Under the pieces are notes generated by a model, which ran no database searches, had not been told where the DNA came from, and worked only from the letters and a program-made list of their open reading frames with translations. Shown here one piece after another: positions 1-8,579 of a DNA stretch of 64,000 nt (positions within the stretch are counted from its first letter, which is position 1; each line of letters begins with the position of its first letter). Made by a program: the position numbers and the translations under genes. Source of the stretch: Erwinia psidii (GTDB lineage: Bacteria > Pseudomonadota > Gammaproteobacteria > Enterobacterales > Enterobacteriaceae); the NCBI RefSeq assembly GCF_003846135.1, contig NZ_RHHM01000015.1, positions 1 through 64,000 on the forward strand, given 5' to 3'.

Positions 1-330
1 GTTCGTCTGCCAGCGCGGAGATCACCTTTGTCGCCGACCGCAGCACCGCGGTAATCAGTGCGCTGACCGTCACCACCGACAACGCCACCGCCGACGGCAA
101 GGCTGCTAACGCCCTGCAGGTTACCGTACTGGATGGCAACGGTAATCCGGTGGCTGATCAGGTGGTTGCCCTGAGCGCCGCGGAAGGACTGACCCTCTCC
201 GCCGCCAGCGTCACCACCGGCAGCGACGGCACCGCCTCACTGACCGCCACCAGCACCACCGCGGCCACCCTGACGGTTACCGCCAAAGCCAACGGTTCGT
301 CTGCCAGCGCGGAGATCACCTTTGTCGCCG
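1..330 (+). repeat. 294-bp tandem coding repeat (36-bp identical blocks)
   Basis: The 36 bases at 1-36 are identical to 295-330, both encoding the end of an Ig-like module (SSASAEITFVA). Identity at the DNA level rather than only the protein level points to recent duplication or homogenisation of repeat units upstream. Confidence 0.8.
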
Positions 331-671
331 GAGAGATCAACGCTGGGAACTCCACGTTCACCATCAGCAACAGCATTGCACCCGCTGATGGTGAAACCTC
401 ACTGACCCTGACGCTTACGGCAAAAGATTTATACGGTAATGACGTCACCGGGGCAGATATCAGTTTTATATCAATCGATTACACAGATATCACAGTGAGC
501 AACGTGTCTGAAGAAGAGGGGGTGTACACTGCAACAATCGTGGCAACACAGGCAGGCAGCGGCACAATTTCAGTTTATGTGAATGGTTCTTCACTCGATG
601 ATGGCGAGGCACTGGGTATAGGTTTCTACATGAAAGACTTCACTATTAGCGTTGACGTTGGTACCAGTTAA
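1..671 (+). CDS. Large Ig-like-repeat surface protein (3' end only)
   Basis: The reading frame is open from the first base (codons begin at base 3), so the start lies outside the window. The visible 223 residues are Thr/Ser/Ala-rich beta-sandwich repeats of the invasin/intimin (bacterial Ig-like) type, with typical segments such as VTVLDGNGNPVADQ and LSAASVTTGSDGTASLTA. The last domain, from about base 340, diverges from the repeats and is probably the exposed tip. A stretch at 1-36 recurs exactly at 295-330, giving a repeat period of 294 bp (98 residues). No LPXTG or transmembrane tail is present, which fits an inverse autotransporter or a secreted repeat protein; the anchor would be upstream. 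The likely role is adhesion. The family call is good, the exact gene unknown. Confidence 0.75.
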   Translation, partial: SSASAEITFVADRSTAVISALTVTTDNATADGKAANALQVTVLDGNGNPVADQVVALSAAEGLTLSAASVTTGSDGTASLTATSTTAATLTVTAKANGSSASAEITFVAGEINAGNSTFTISNSIAPADGETSLTLTLTAKDLYGNDVTGADISFISIDYTDITVSNVSEEEGVYTATIVATQAGSGTISVYVNGSSLDDGEALGIGFYMKDFTISVDVGTS

Positions 672-747
672 CAGACAAAAGGATTGGTAACGCCAGACAA
701 TGGCAACAAATGGAAAACTGCCATTACTAAAAATATATTCGTAAACA

Positions 748-767
748 GCCTGCCGGAAGGCAGGCTA
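748..767 (+). other. Perfect 8-bp hairpin with GGAA tetraloop
   Basis: AGCCTGCCGGAAGGCAGGCT is a perfect stem with a GNRA-type loop whose last bases overlap the upstream ATG (767) of the adhesin-like gene. No U-tract follows on either strand, so it is not an obvious terminator. It would hinder use of the 767 start if transcribed. Confidence 0.5.
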
Positions 768-790
768 TGAAAAAAGAAAGGAGATATAGC

Positions 791-1807
791 GTGTGCAAAA
801 CGATATTAAACATCAGCATATTGATTGTTTCATTAATCCTGTTATCAACTCAAAAAGCAAATGCCCTTGCGTGTAAACTGACGTCCGACAACACAGTGAC
901 TGAAACCGTTAACCTCGACTCACTGATTTTTCTCTCAGGATCTTCAAATTCTGATATCATTTGGTATTCCCCCAGCTACACGAGAGATATCACCTGTTCA
1001 AGCGGAATTGAGGAGAATATTTATGTCTACCCTTATCCTGTAAGAAGTAGTCAAACTTTTCCTTCTGGTGTGAAAATGGGATTAATTCTTGATGGTGAAG
1101 ACCTGGGGACCTTTACAACAAGCGGAACAACCATAGCAAACAGAAAGGATACAGGCTGGAGAATAAAAAAGAATTCACCAGAAAGTAAAACGTTAACATT
1201 TCAGGCCTATATGGTGAAAGAAGGTGATATCGACACCACAAAGATTACCAGCGGCATTACTCTTTTCCGGCTTGATGGTGTCGGCGGTATTAACACCACA
1301 CCTAATTCAAATTATAATATGTATATCACTGGCTGGGATAATGCAGGCACCGTCAATTGTGACACTTCACTATCAGTCACACCCATAACGCTTTCAGGAA
1401 TAATGACCGATAAAGCCTACGCCGGCACGGAAAATTACAGTACAAGCTATTCCACTATCAGTCTTTCCTGTACAAGTAGCTCAGGTAGCATTCTTAACGC
1501 CGTCTCTTCTGTCAAAGGAAAATTCAGTATATCCGGTTCAGCACTGAGCGATGACAATACTTTATTTTCTACCAACCAGAATAACCTGGGACTGGCGGTC
1601 AGCTATGATGGTTCTGTCATGTCACCGGGAAGCTCAACAACTGTCAATATTCCGATCGCTTCCGGCAAAGGCAGTAAAACACTCTCACTGGGTATTAAAC
1701 CACAACTTTTCTCCCTCGAACTTAATAATCCATCATGGCTTTTTGAGGATAAAAATGACATCAACAGCAGTTTCAACTTCAGTTTTTCTCCGACCCTGGT
1801 AAATTAA
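791..1807 (+). CDS. Secreted fimbrial-adhesin-like protein
   Basis: 338 residues from a GTG at 791, chosen because AAGGAGATATAGC sits just upstream with ideal spacing. An ATG at 767 in the same frame would add eight residues and lies directly behind a perfect hairpin (748-767), so it is the alternative start. The N-terminus has a hydrophobic signal segment ending near QKANA. The mature part has two early Cys (ACKLTSD, DITCSSG) and two later Cys (VNCDT, LSCTSS), and it ends in a beta-strand-like tail (FNFSFSPTLVN). This is the pattern of enterobacterial two-domain fimbrial tip adhesins, but no usher or chaperone gene is nearby. Base composition is AT-richer than the core genes. The assignment rests on architecture only. 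Confidence 0.5.
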   Translation: MCKTILNISILIVSLILLSTQKANALACKLTSDNTVTETVNLDSLIFLSGSSNSDIIWYSPSYTRDITCSSGIEENIYVYPYPVRSSQTFPSGVKMGLILDGEDLGTFTTSGTTIANRKDTGWRIKKNSPESKTLTFQAYMVKEGDIDTTKITSGITLFRLDGVGGINTTPNSNYNMYITGWDNAGTVNCDTSLSVTPITLSGIMTDKAYAGTENYSTSYSTISLSCTSSSGSILNAVSSVKGKFSISGSALSDDNTLFSTNQNNLGLAVSYDGSVMSPGSSTTVNIPIASGKGSKTLSLGIKPQLFSLELNNPSWLFEDKNDINSSFNFSFSPTLVN

Positions 1808-2011
1808 CAACAACCTAACCTTTAATTATTAATCATGTAAAAAAACACACAAAAAGAAACATAAGTAAACGTTAACAGTCTTCTTTTTTCTTGGTAATAT
1901 TTTAGTTATACTCTCTGCACGACTTATTACTATAATTTAATGTACTAAAAGAAAAGTAACAATATTAACATCCATATTTATTAATATTACTAATAAAAAA
2001 AATGGAAGAAA

Positions 2012-3220
2012 ATGGAAAAAATCACATTAGGGAAGAGTGTTCTTACCGCTGCACAGGATAGGATATTCTGGGTTTTTGAAACGTTTGATAAAGTATGCCT
2101 CTCTTTCTCTGGAGGGAAAGACTCAACTGTCATGCTACATTTGGCTGCAGAGGGAGCAAGGAAACAGAACCGAAAATTTAGCGTACTGTTTGTCGACTGG
2201 GAAGTTCAATTTTCTCATACCATCACTCATGTTACACAGATGAAAGAATTATATTCTGACGTTATCGAGACATTTTTCTGGGTTGCCTTGCCATTGACGA
2301 CCACCAATGGTACATCGCAATACCAGCCTTTTTGGACCTGCTGGGATAAAGAAGCTGAATGGGTGAGATCCCCTCCCTCTGATGCTATTACAGATAAGAA
2401 TTTTTTTCCCTTTTACTACTATGGAATAGATTTTGAAGAATTCATTCCAGAATTCGGAAAATGGTTTGCCGGAAACAGAAGCACCGCCATTCTGGTAGGC
2501 ATACGTGCTGAAGAATCGCTTAACCGTTACAGAAGTATCATCTCAGGCAGAAAAATGCGCTACATGGATGACAAGCCCTGGACAACCGCTTCTGAATCAG
2601 GGTTCAGCTATTATATCTATCCGCTGTATGACTGGAGAATTAAAGATATATGGTTATATTGTGCCAAAGAGCAGAGACCCATGAATCCCATTTATGAACT
2701 GATGCATAAAGCAGGGATCCCGCCTTACAAAATGCGTATCTGCGAACCCTATGGCTCGGAACAGAGAAAGAGTCTGTGGCTTTTTCAGATACTTGATCCT
2801 GATATCTGGAATAAAGCCAGCCAGAGAGTAAAAGGGGCCAACTCTGGCGCATTATATGGTAGATCATGTTCACTATTTTATGGGCAGAAGAACTTAAGCA
2901 AACCTGATAATTTATCGTGGCAGAAATATGTCAGTTTCTTACTCAAGACATCACCTCACCAGACAGCAGAGCATTACAAAAACAAAATATTTATTTATCT
3001 GTCCTGGCATCAACAACGGAACTACCCTAATAATATACCGGAGGAACAGGATAATGATTTGGGTGCAAAGGATATACCGTCATGGAGACGAATTTGCAAA
3101 TGTATTATGAAAAATGACTATTGGTGCCGCATATTATCTTTCAGCCCCACAAAAATGTCTTCTTATGAGAGGTACTGTAAAAGAATACAATCACGTCGTA
3201 AACAATGGAAGTTGCTATGA
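2012..3220 (+). CDS. IbrA-type PP-loop (PAPS reductase-like) protein
   Basis: 402 residues. An ATP-pyrophosphatase P-loop, SGGKDST, lies at residues 33-39, followed by a core resembling phosphoadenosine phosphosulfate reductase and then a longer C-terminal part like the DUF3440 region of IbrA proteins. IbrA and its partner IbrB were described in E. coli as activators of the immunoglobulin-binding eib genes; similar pairs are often carried on prophages and islands, and their biochemistry is not settled. The next gene starts inside the stop codon of this one (ATGA overlap), so the two are translationally coupled. It follows 200 bp of very AT-rich, promoter-like DNA (1808-2011). Composition is atypical, consistent with transfer. 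Family confident, function not. Confidence 0.75.
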   Translation: MEKITLGKSVLTAAQDRIFWVFETFDKVCLSFSGGKDSTVMLHLAAEGARKQNRKFSVLFVDWEVQFSHTITHVTQMKELYSDVIETFFWVALPLTTTNGTSQYQPFWTCWDKEAEWVRSPPSDAITDKNFFPFYYYGIDFEEFIPEFGKWFAGNRSTAILVGIRAEESLNRYRSIISGRKMRYMDDKPWTTASESGFSYYIYPLYDWRIKDIWLYCAKEQRPMNPIYELMHKAGIPPYKMRICEPYGSEQRKSLWLFQILDPDIWNKASQRVKGANSGALYGRSCSLFYGQKNLSKPDNLSWQKYVSFLLKTSPHQTAEHYKNKIFIYLSWHQQRNYPNNIPEEQDNDLGAKDIPSWRRICKCIMKNDYWCRILSFSPTKMSSYERYCKRIQSRRKQWKLL

Positions 3221-3840
3221 ACGTTAATGCAATGATCAGAATCATAGATGAAATGCTTTCCAGAGTATCCCTTGAACAAAAAATTGAAATAATTAACACC
3301 ATCAAATCCACAATATCAAAACACAGTCCTTTCGGACACCATCCTGTGGATTGTATCCAGTGGGTAAAAATGGGTGATATCAGAACCAATGACTATAATC
3401 CCAATACAATGCCACCGGCAGAAGAAAAGCTCCTTCATTTGAGCATATTGCGCAGCGGGTATACAAAGCCGTTGCTGGTTCGGAAAGAAAAAAACGGTCA
3501 TGTTATCATCGATGGCGTCTGTCGCTTTAACATTGCTATGCGATCAGCCGAACTTCAGCAGCTGAATTTTGGTTACTTTCCTGTCGCTCAACTTAATGAA
3601 CCTCATTATTCTTCGCAAGATATGGCGACAGCCATCCGTCACAACAGGGCCAGAGGAAAGCACTGTATTAAGGGAATGATAAATATTGTTGCCAGTCTGA
3701 CTGAGTCAGGATGGAGTATCGACAAAATATCACATGAGCTGGGCATGGAGCATGATGAGGTTTTGCGCCTGAAGCAAATTTCAGGGCTATACAATCTGTT
3801 TGCGGAAGAAGAGTATTCGGAGGCCTGGACCGTCACTTAG
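3217..3840 (+). CDS. IbrB-type ParB-like nuclease-domain protein
   Basis: 207 residues from the ATG at 3217, which overlaps the upstream TGA by four bases and has GGAAG five bases ahead; an in-frame ATG at 3205 is the alternative. Residues of about 45-107 form a ParB/sulfiredoxin-type domain: WVKMGDIRTNDYNPN, then an LSILRSGYTKPLLVR helix-strand, then DGVCRF, the equivalent of the ParB DGxHR box. Residues of about 140-185 look like a helix-turn-helix (DKISHELGMEHDEVLRLKQ). It is the partner of the upstream PP-loop gene. Such ParB-like domains can bind or hydrolyse CTP/ATP or act as DNA-binding regulators; which applies here cannot be read from the sequence. Confidence 0.75.
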   Translation: MNVNAMIRIIDEMLSRVSLEQKIEIINTIKSTISKHSPFGHHPVDCIQWVKMGDIRTNDYNPNTMPPAEEKLLHLSILRSGYTKPLLVRKEKNGHVIIDGVCRFNIAMRSAELQQLNFGYFPVAQLNEPHYSSQDMATAIRHNRARGKHCIKGMINIVASLTESGWSIDKISHELGMEHDEVLRLKQISGLYNLFAEEEYSEAWTVT

Positions 3841-3946
3841 TCTCTGTTCAGGTGCCCGATATAGCTTAAGGTTTTCGTGTAAAACGCCACGCGTCCACAG
3901 GGGACAGGTGCAAAATACACCGGGCAACCTGCACTTTTCTTTCGTC

Positions 3947-5671
3947 TCAGGTGCCACTGTGGGTGTCATACAGTGCATCCGGTGCCACATTCATATGTTT
4001 CAGCACCGGCCCAATAATATTGCCAAACACCGGCGCGGCAACCGAACCGCCAAAGTGATCTCCCGCCGTTGGATGGTTAATCATAATAACCAGTGCCACC
4101 TGCGGATTACTGGCCGGTGCCACACCTGCCGTGTAGTTAATATAGCCACCATCGTATTTACCGCTGCTGCCCATTTTCTCTGCCGTACCGGTTTTAATCG
4201 CCAGGCGGTACCCCGGCACCGCCGCCCGTACTCCACTTCCTCCCGGTAGCGCATCACTCTCCATCATATGTACCACCGCACGGACCGTATCCTCATCAGC
4301 CACCCGGGTCCCCATCACCGGCGGAGTCACTTTAGTGATTGATAACGGCCGATAAATACCGAAGGAGCCGAGTGTGGCGTATTCACGGGCAATTTGCAGC
4401 GGTGTTACACGCAAACCATAGCCAAATGAGAAGGTGGCACGTTCAATGTCAGCCCAGCGCTCGCGGTGTAGCGGGAAATAGCCCACGCTTTCACCGGTCA
4501 ACCCCAGCCCGGTTGGCTTGCCCAGCCCAAACGAACGATAGGTATTGACCAGCACTTCAGCAGGCATCGCCAGCGCAATATGCGATACGCCAATGTCGCT
4601 GGATTTTTGCAAAATGCCGGTCATGGTCAGACGCGGCCAGTGACCGACGTCGCGGATCAGATGGCCGTTGACACGATACGGCGTGGTGTCCAGCACCGAA
4701 TCTGGTCGCACCAGCTTGCGGATCAATCCTTCCATCACCACCAGCGGCTTAACCGTTGACCCTGGTTCATAGCTGTCGTTAATGGCCGTATTACGCATCT
4801 GTGCCGGAGAAACATCACCAAAATTATTGGGGTTGAATGACGGATAGGAGGCCATGCCCAGAATCTCGCCGGTATCAATTCTAACCAGTACCGCGGCACC
4901 GGAGTCCGCTTTGTTCAACATCACCCCATCGCGTAGTTTGGTATAAAGCGTGTACTGGTCAAATTTATCAATACTGAGCTGCACCGTTGGTGGTTGGCGG
5001 GGCGGCTCATAATTGATCATCGCCACAATATTACCGTTGGCATCCTGGCGATACTTTTCCACACCCGGCGCTCCCTGAAGCACCTTATCAAAGCCTTTTT
5101 CCAACCCGGTCAGACCATTATTTTCCGCACCGACAATGCCGATCAATGGCGCGGTGGCTTCGCTCATCGGATAAAAACGGCTGTCGTCATAAACGGTTGT
5201 GATCCCGGCCAGATGAAGTTTGGCGATATCTTTAGCAATACCCAGCTCAATTTTGTGGCCGAGATAAAGAAAGCGACGCGCGGGGTTGGCGTTAATTTGC
5301 CGGGCAATATCTTCCGGGCGCTGTTCAAGCGCGTTTGCCAGATACTGCCATTTTGCGCTGGTGAAATCAGGGTGGGCTTCCAGCACCCGCTGCGGATCGG
5401 CAATAATATCGCGCGAAGGCACGCTTAATGCCAGCGTCTCACCATTTCGGTCCAGCAAGGTACCCCGGTTGGTAGGCAGCACCACCGTTCGCAGGGATCG
5501 TTCATCCGCCTGTTTTTCCAGCATCGGATGATTGATCAACTGAAGATCGGCAACCCTGGCCAGCAAAAAAACCAGACAACTCAGAACGCCAAGGCAAATC
5601 AGGCGGAAACGAACAGGGTGAAAAGGCGTTTTAGCCTGGTCTTTAGCCGGTAATTTCGTTAAGCGGGGCAT
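3947..5671 (-). CDS. FtsI/PBP3-like transpeptidase (paralog)
   Basis: 574 residues, close to FtsI (588). One N-terminal membrane segment (about residues 22-40) is followed by a pedestal domain (RGTLLDRNGETLALSVP) and a transpeptidase domain. The active-site motifs are S305-T-V-K308, SSD at 357-359 and KTG at 493-495. Normal FtsI proteins carry SSN as the second motif, so Asp here replaces the usual Asn. The true ftsI lies in the dcw cluster, so this isolated copy is an accessory paralog, comparable in position-independence to the second FtsI-like enzyme of Salmonella (PBP3SAL). It would cross-link septal peptidoglycan in the periplasm. No cell-division partner genes are adjacent. Confidence 0.85.
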   Translation of the reverse strand: MPRLTKLPAKDQAKTPFHPVRFRLICLGVLSCLVFLLARVADLQLINHPMLEKQADERSLRTVVLPTNRGTLLDRNGETLALSVPSRDIIADPQRVLEAHPDFTSAKWQYLANALEQRPEDIARQINANPARRFLYLGHKIELGIAKDIAKLHLAGITTVYDDSRFYPMSEATAPLIGIVGAENNGLTGLEKGFDKVLQGAPGVEKYRQDANGNIVAMINYEPPRQPPTVQLSIDKFDQYTLYTKLRDGVMLNKADSGAAVLVRIDTGEILGMASYPSFNPNNFGDVSPAQMRNTAINDSYEPGSTVKPLVVMEGLIRKLVRPDSVLDTTPYRVNGHLIRDVGHWPRLTMTGILQKSSDIGVSHIALAMPAEVLVNTYRSFGLGKPTGLGLTGESVGYFPLHRERWADIERATFSFGYGLRVTPLQIAREYATLGSFGIYRPLSITKVTPPVMGTRVADEDTVRAVVHMMESDALPGGSGVRAAVPGYRLAIKTGTAEKMGSSGKYDGGYINYTAGVAPASNPQVALVIMINHPTAGDHFGGSVAAPVFGNIIGPVLKHMNVAPDALYDTHSGT

Positions 5672-5841
5672 GGTTCTTTCATAAGCTGGTGGGATAACTG
5701 ACAGTGGGTTATATAAAAAATGTCGACCGGAGAACAGGGAAACTGTGTTTCAGCCTGTGATTACACCGTCACCAGGTGGCCAAAAAAGCAATATTTTTAT
5801 ATAAAATTCATTTAATTAGCAAATTTTTGCCGAATTGGGGC

Positions 5842-5921
5842 AAAAAAAACCTGCGCGTCTGCGCAGGTCGGTGAAACAAAGCATGAAGGCTTTTTGAAGT
5901 TCACCCATCAATACCTCTGGG
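5842..5921 (-). ncRNA. omrA: OmrA/OmrB-type small regulatory RNA
   Basis: Read on the minus strand, the RNA begins CCCAGAGGTATTGATgGGTG, the conserved 5' targeting segment of OmrA/OmrB, and ends in a GC stem (CCTGCGC-AGAC-GCGCAGG) plus eight U, the conserved Omr terminator. Length is about 80 nt. In E. coli the tandem omrA/omrB genes also lie next to galR, so position agrees. Omr RNAs are Hfq-dependent, induced by EnvZ-OmpR, and repress outer-membrane protein and curli-regulator mRNAs. Only one copy is seen here. Start and end were assigned by similarity. Confidence 0.85.
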
Positions 5922-5927
5922 ACTGAA

Positions 5928-6000
5928 ACTGTAGCAATACGGCTAATCCGGTAGCCAGCCATGATTCGCAACAGTTACCTGCAAAATGTAACCATGTATG
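5928..6000 (-). promoter_or_regulatory. Promoter and likely OmpR site of the Omr sRNA
   Basis: A -10-like TACAGT (minus strand, 5933-5928) ends seven bases before the assigned 5' end of the sRNA. Further upstream, around 5965-5995, the minus strand reads GGTTACATTTTGCAGGTAAC, which resembles OmpR-binding half sites (TTACATTTTG...). OmpR control of Omr RNAs is known in E. coli; the site here is inferred from sequence. Confidence 0.5.
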
Positions 6001-6106
6001 AGATTGTTATCTTAAATTGCAATCTTCCTGCGCTACCCTTTGGCCAACAACAAAAGCGCTACATCCTGTGCGCCATTTTTCCGCCTGGCTTTACTGCCCG
6101 ACGATT

Positions 6107-8377
6107 TCAGCCCCGCGCGGCGCGTTTTATCTCCACCAGGCAGCTCATGGCATTTGGCCCCTGGGTCAGCGAAGAGGTGCCAATATCCAGCGTCAGTACA
6201 TTCGGATTACCGGCCCGATCGTAAGATTTCCAGGCTCTGCCAAAGCCGGGATCAAACCAGGCTCCGGTGGAAATCAGCACCACGCCGGGGCTAACACCGT
6301 CAGTCAGCCGCACCCCCGCCAACATCCGTCCGCGATCGTTACTGACGTCGATAACATCACCATCAGCAATATCACGCGAAGCGGCATCATCAGGATGCAT
6401 CCACAGCGTTTCGTGGCCTGCCGTTTTATTTGCCTGAACCGTCGGCGTGGGATCCATCTGACTGTGTAGACGGTCGCCTGGCTGGATTGAGATCATATGC
6501 AGAGGGAAACGCTGGCTGATCCCTGCCCCCAGCCACTCTTCAGGTGGCCGCCATTCCGGGTGCGGCGCGAAGTCGTCCAGTTGATAATCCGCGATGGTCT
6601 TACTGAACAGTTCAATTTTACCACTGGCGGTTTTTATCGGGTTAGCAACCGGATCATGGCGGAATGCCTCCATAAAAATAAAAGGCTTGCCACCCTGCGG
6701 CACCTCCACATACCCCTCTGACCAGAAGGTGTGGAAATCAGGCCAGTGGATGCCCTTTTCCTGATGCGCCTGCGCGCACTGGTGATAAAGATGCGCTATC
6801 CACTCCGCCTCATTGCGGTTCTCCGTGAAAGTATCCCGGTAGCCCAGACGTTCGGCCAGATCGGCAAAAATATCAAAATCATTACGTGCCTGATGCTGCG
6901 GTTTGATGGCCTGATGCATAGCCAGCACAAAGCGGTCACGCGAGGATCCACCAATGTCATTGCGCTCCAGTGTCGTCGTGACCGGCAGCACGATATCCGC
7001 CATCTGCGCCGCCGGTGTCCAGACGATATCCTGCACGATCACCGTGTCCGGTCGCTGCCAGCCTTCCACCAGCCGGTTCAGCTGCTGATGATGATGGAAA
7101 GGATTGCCGCCCGCCCAGTGGATCAGATGGATTTCAGGATAGGTATGCGTTTGCCCCTGAAAACGGTAAGGCTCGTTGGGATGAAGGAGCATATCGCTGA
7201 TACGGGCAACCGGGATGGCACGATCGGCAATCGGATTGACCCCGGTGGACATCAGCGGAGCCGGGCCTTCAATACGAGGATTGCCGACGCTGTTCATTGA
7301 GCCATGACCGAACGAGAAACCCGCGCCCGGCAGTCCCGGCTGACCAAGCATTGAGGAGAGCGCAATCATCATCCAGTAAGGCTGTTCCCCCCGATGGGCA
7401 CGCTGTACCGAGTACGAACAGGTGATAAAGCTGCGCCTGCCCACCAGTTGCCCGGCCAGCGTTTTAATTCGCTGTGCCGGAATGCCGGTAATATCACTGG
7501 CCCATTCCGGCGTTTTAGCCGTGCCGTCCGTTTCCCCCAGCAGATAGCTACGCAGCTGCGGGTAGCCAACGCAGTGTGAAGCGAGGAACGCATTATCCAC
7601 GGCACCGGCATGTTCGATTTCATACCCCAGCGCCAGCATCAGCGCCACATCCGTATTCGGCCGGATCGGGATCCACTCTGCATTGACAAATGCCGGGCAG
7701 TCATCGCGCATCGGACTGATATTAATTACCGGCGTGCCCTTCGCCGCCAGCGCCAACAGCGCTGGTTTCAGGCTGTGCTGCCCCGCGCCACCGGATGCCA
7801 CCTGACTGTTTTTCAGCGCCAACCCACCAAAGGCGACAAAAATGTCGCAGTGTTCAACCACCTCTGGCCAGTCGGTGACACGGCCGGTCAGTGGCAGGTA
7901 AGTACCAATGATATAAGGCAGAAAAAACTGCGCCGCTCCCCAGCTGTAGTTACCCAGCTGATCCACGCCACCGCCGCCGGTAAAATAAAAGCGGCGGACA
8001 AGCGTACGGGCATGGTTAACACGTCCGGCAGAGGACCAGCCGTAAGAGCCAGAAAAAATGCCCTCTGGCCCATGGCGATCGCGGACCCGACGATTCTCTT
8101 CCGCCACCAGATCCAGTGCGGTTTCCCAGTCCACCGCCACAAAATCCTCCCGCCCACGCAGGCGACCGTCGCTTTTTTCACGGGATTTTAGCCACGAACG
8201 ACGCACCATTGGCTGTCGGATCCGTTTATCGGAATACACCAGTTCAGGAATGGTGTTAAGCATCGGAGACGGGTCCTGGTCGGCGAAAAAAGGCTCACAG
8301 CGCAACAATTTTCCGTCTTCCACAACGGCGGTGAAAGCACCCCAGTGGGCAAGGTGCGGCACTTTTATAATGGTCAT
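6107..8377 (-). CDS. BisC-type molybdopterin oxidoreductase
   Basis: 756 residues, the size of biotin/methionine sulfoxide reductase BisC. It lacks a Tat signal and lacks the N-terminal Cys cluster for an Fe-S centre, so it should be a cytoplasmic single-subunit enzyme of the DMSO-reductase family. SYGWSSAGR (111-119) and NYSWGAAQ (143-150) match the family; Ser145 aligns with the serine that ligates molybdenum in DMSO/TMAO reductases. The C-terminal molybdopterin dinucleotide-binding domain contains HPDDAASRDIADGDVI. Likely role: reduction of S- or N-oxides such as methionine sulfoxide or biotin sulfoxide. It is divergent from galR. The substrate cannot be fixed from sequence, so no symbol is given. 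Confidence 0.85.
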   Translation of the reverse strand: MTIIKVPHLAHWGAFTAVVEDGKLLRCEPFFADQDPSPMLNTIPELVYSDKRIRQPMVRRSWLKSREKSDGRLRGREDFVAVDWETALDLVAEENRRVRDRHGPEGIFSGSYGWSSAGRVNHARTLVRRFYFTGGGGVDQLGNYSWGAAQFFLPYIIGTYLPLTGRVTDWPEVVEHCDIFVAFGGLALKNSQVASGGAGQHSLKPALLALAAKGTPVINISPMRDDCPAFVNAEWIPIRPNTDVALMLALGYEIEHAGAVDNAFLASHCVGYPQLRSYLLGETDGTAKTPEWASDITGIPAQRIKTLAGQLVGRRSFITCSYSVQRAHRGEQPYWMMIALSSMLGQPGLPGAGFSFGHGSMNSVGNPRIEGPAPLMSTGVNPIADRAIPVARISDMLLHPNEPYRFQGQTHTYPEIHLIHWAGGNPFHHHQQLNRLVEGWQRPDTVIVQDIVWTPAAQMADIVLPVTTTLERNDIGGSSRDRFVLAMHQAIKPQHQARNDFDIFADLAERLGYRDTFTENRNEAEWIAHLYHQCAQAHQEKGIHWPDFHTFWSEGYVEVPQGGKPFIFMEAFRHDPVANPIKTASGKIELFSKTIADYQLDDFAPHPEWRPPEEWLGAGISQRFPLHMISIQPGDRLHSQMDPTPTVQANKTAGHETLWMHPDDAASRDIADGDVIDVSNDRGRMLAGVRLTDGVSPGVVLISTGAWFDPGFGRAWKSYDRAGNPNVLTLDIGTSSLTQGPNAMSCLVEIKRAARG

Positions 8378-8548
8378 CTGGCGATCCGTTAGGCTTATCC
8401 GCGTAATTTATCGGCAGAATAGCATTTTTCAGTGTCGCTTTTGAATGACCCGGCGGTGCATATTTAGCGCCATTTTCTTCAGCTTTGCGACATCACTGAC
8501 ACTCTGAGTGCTTGAAGTGGCAGAAGAATTCCGCAACACTTAACGCCT

Positions 8549-8560
8549 GTAAACGTTTAC
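8549..8560. promoter_or_regulatory. GalR/GalS-type operator
   Basis: GTAAACGTTTAC is a perfect palindrome matching the core of GalR/LacI-family operators (GTGTAANCGNTTNCAC). It ends 19 bases before the galR start, overlapping where the ribosome binding region or promoter would lie, so autorepression by GalR is likely. Confidence 0.65.
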
Positions 8561-8579
8561 CCAGGAAGGCTTACGATTT

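Larger units (their letters stand above)
5672..6106. other. Intergenic region holding the Omr sRNA
   Basis: 435 bp between the FtsI-like and BisC-like genes, both read leftward. It holds the sRNA and its promoter (5842-6000). The part at 5672-5841 should contain the promoter of the FtsI-like gene; it is AT-rich around 5790-5830. A second Omr copy was sought and not seen. Confidence 0.6.

Noticed and set aside
5672..6106. A second tandem Omr sRNA copy
   Set aside because: No second CCCAGAGG seed or second C/G stem with U-run is present.
7610..8191. 193-codon plus-strand frame inside the BisC-type gene
   Set aside because: Lies wholly antisense to a conserved molybdoenzyme; no family resemblance and arginine-rich shadow composition.
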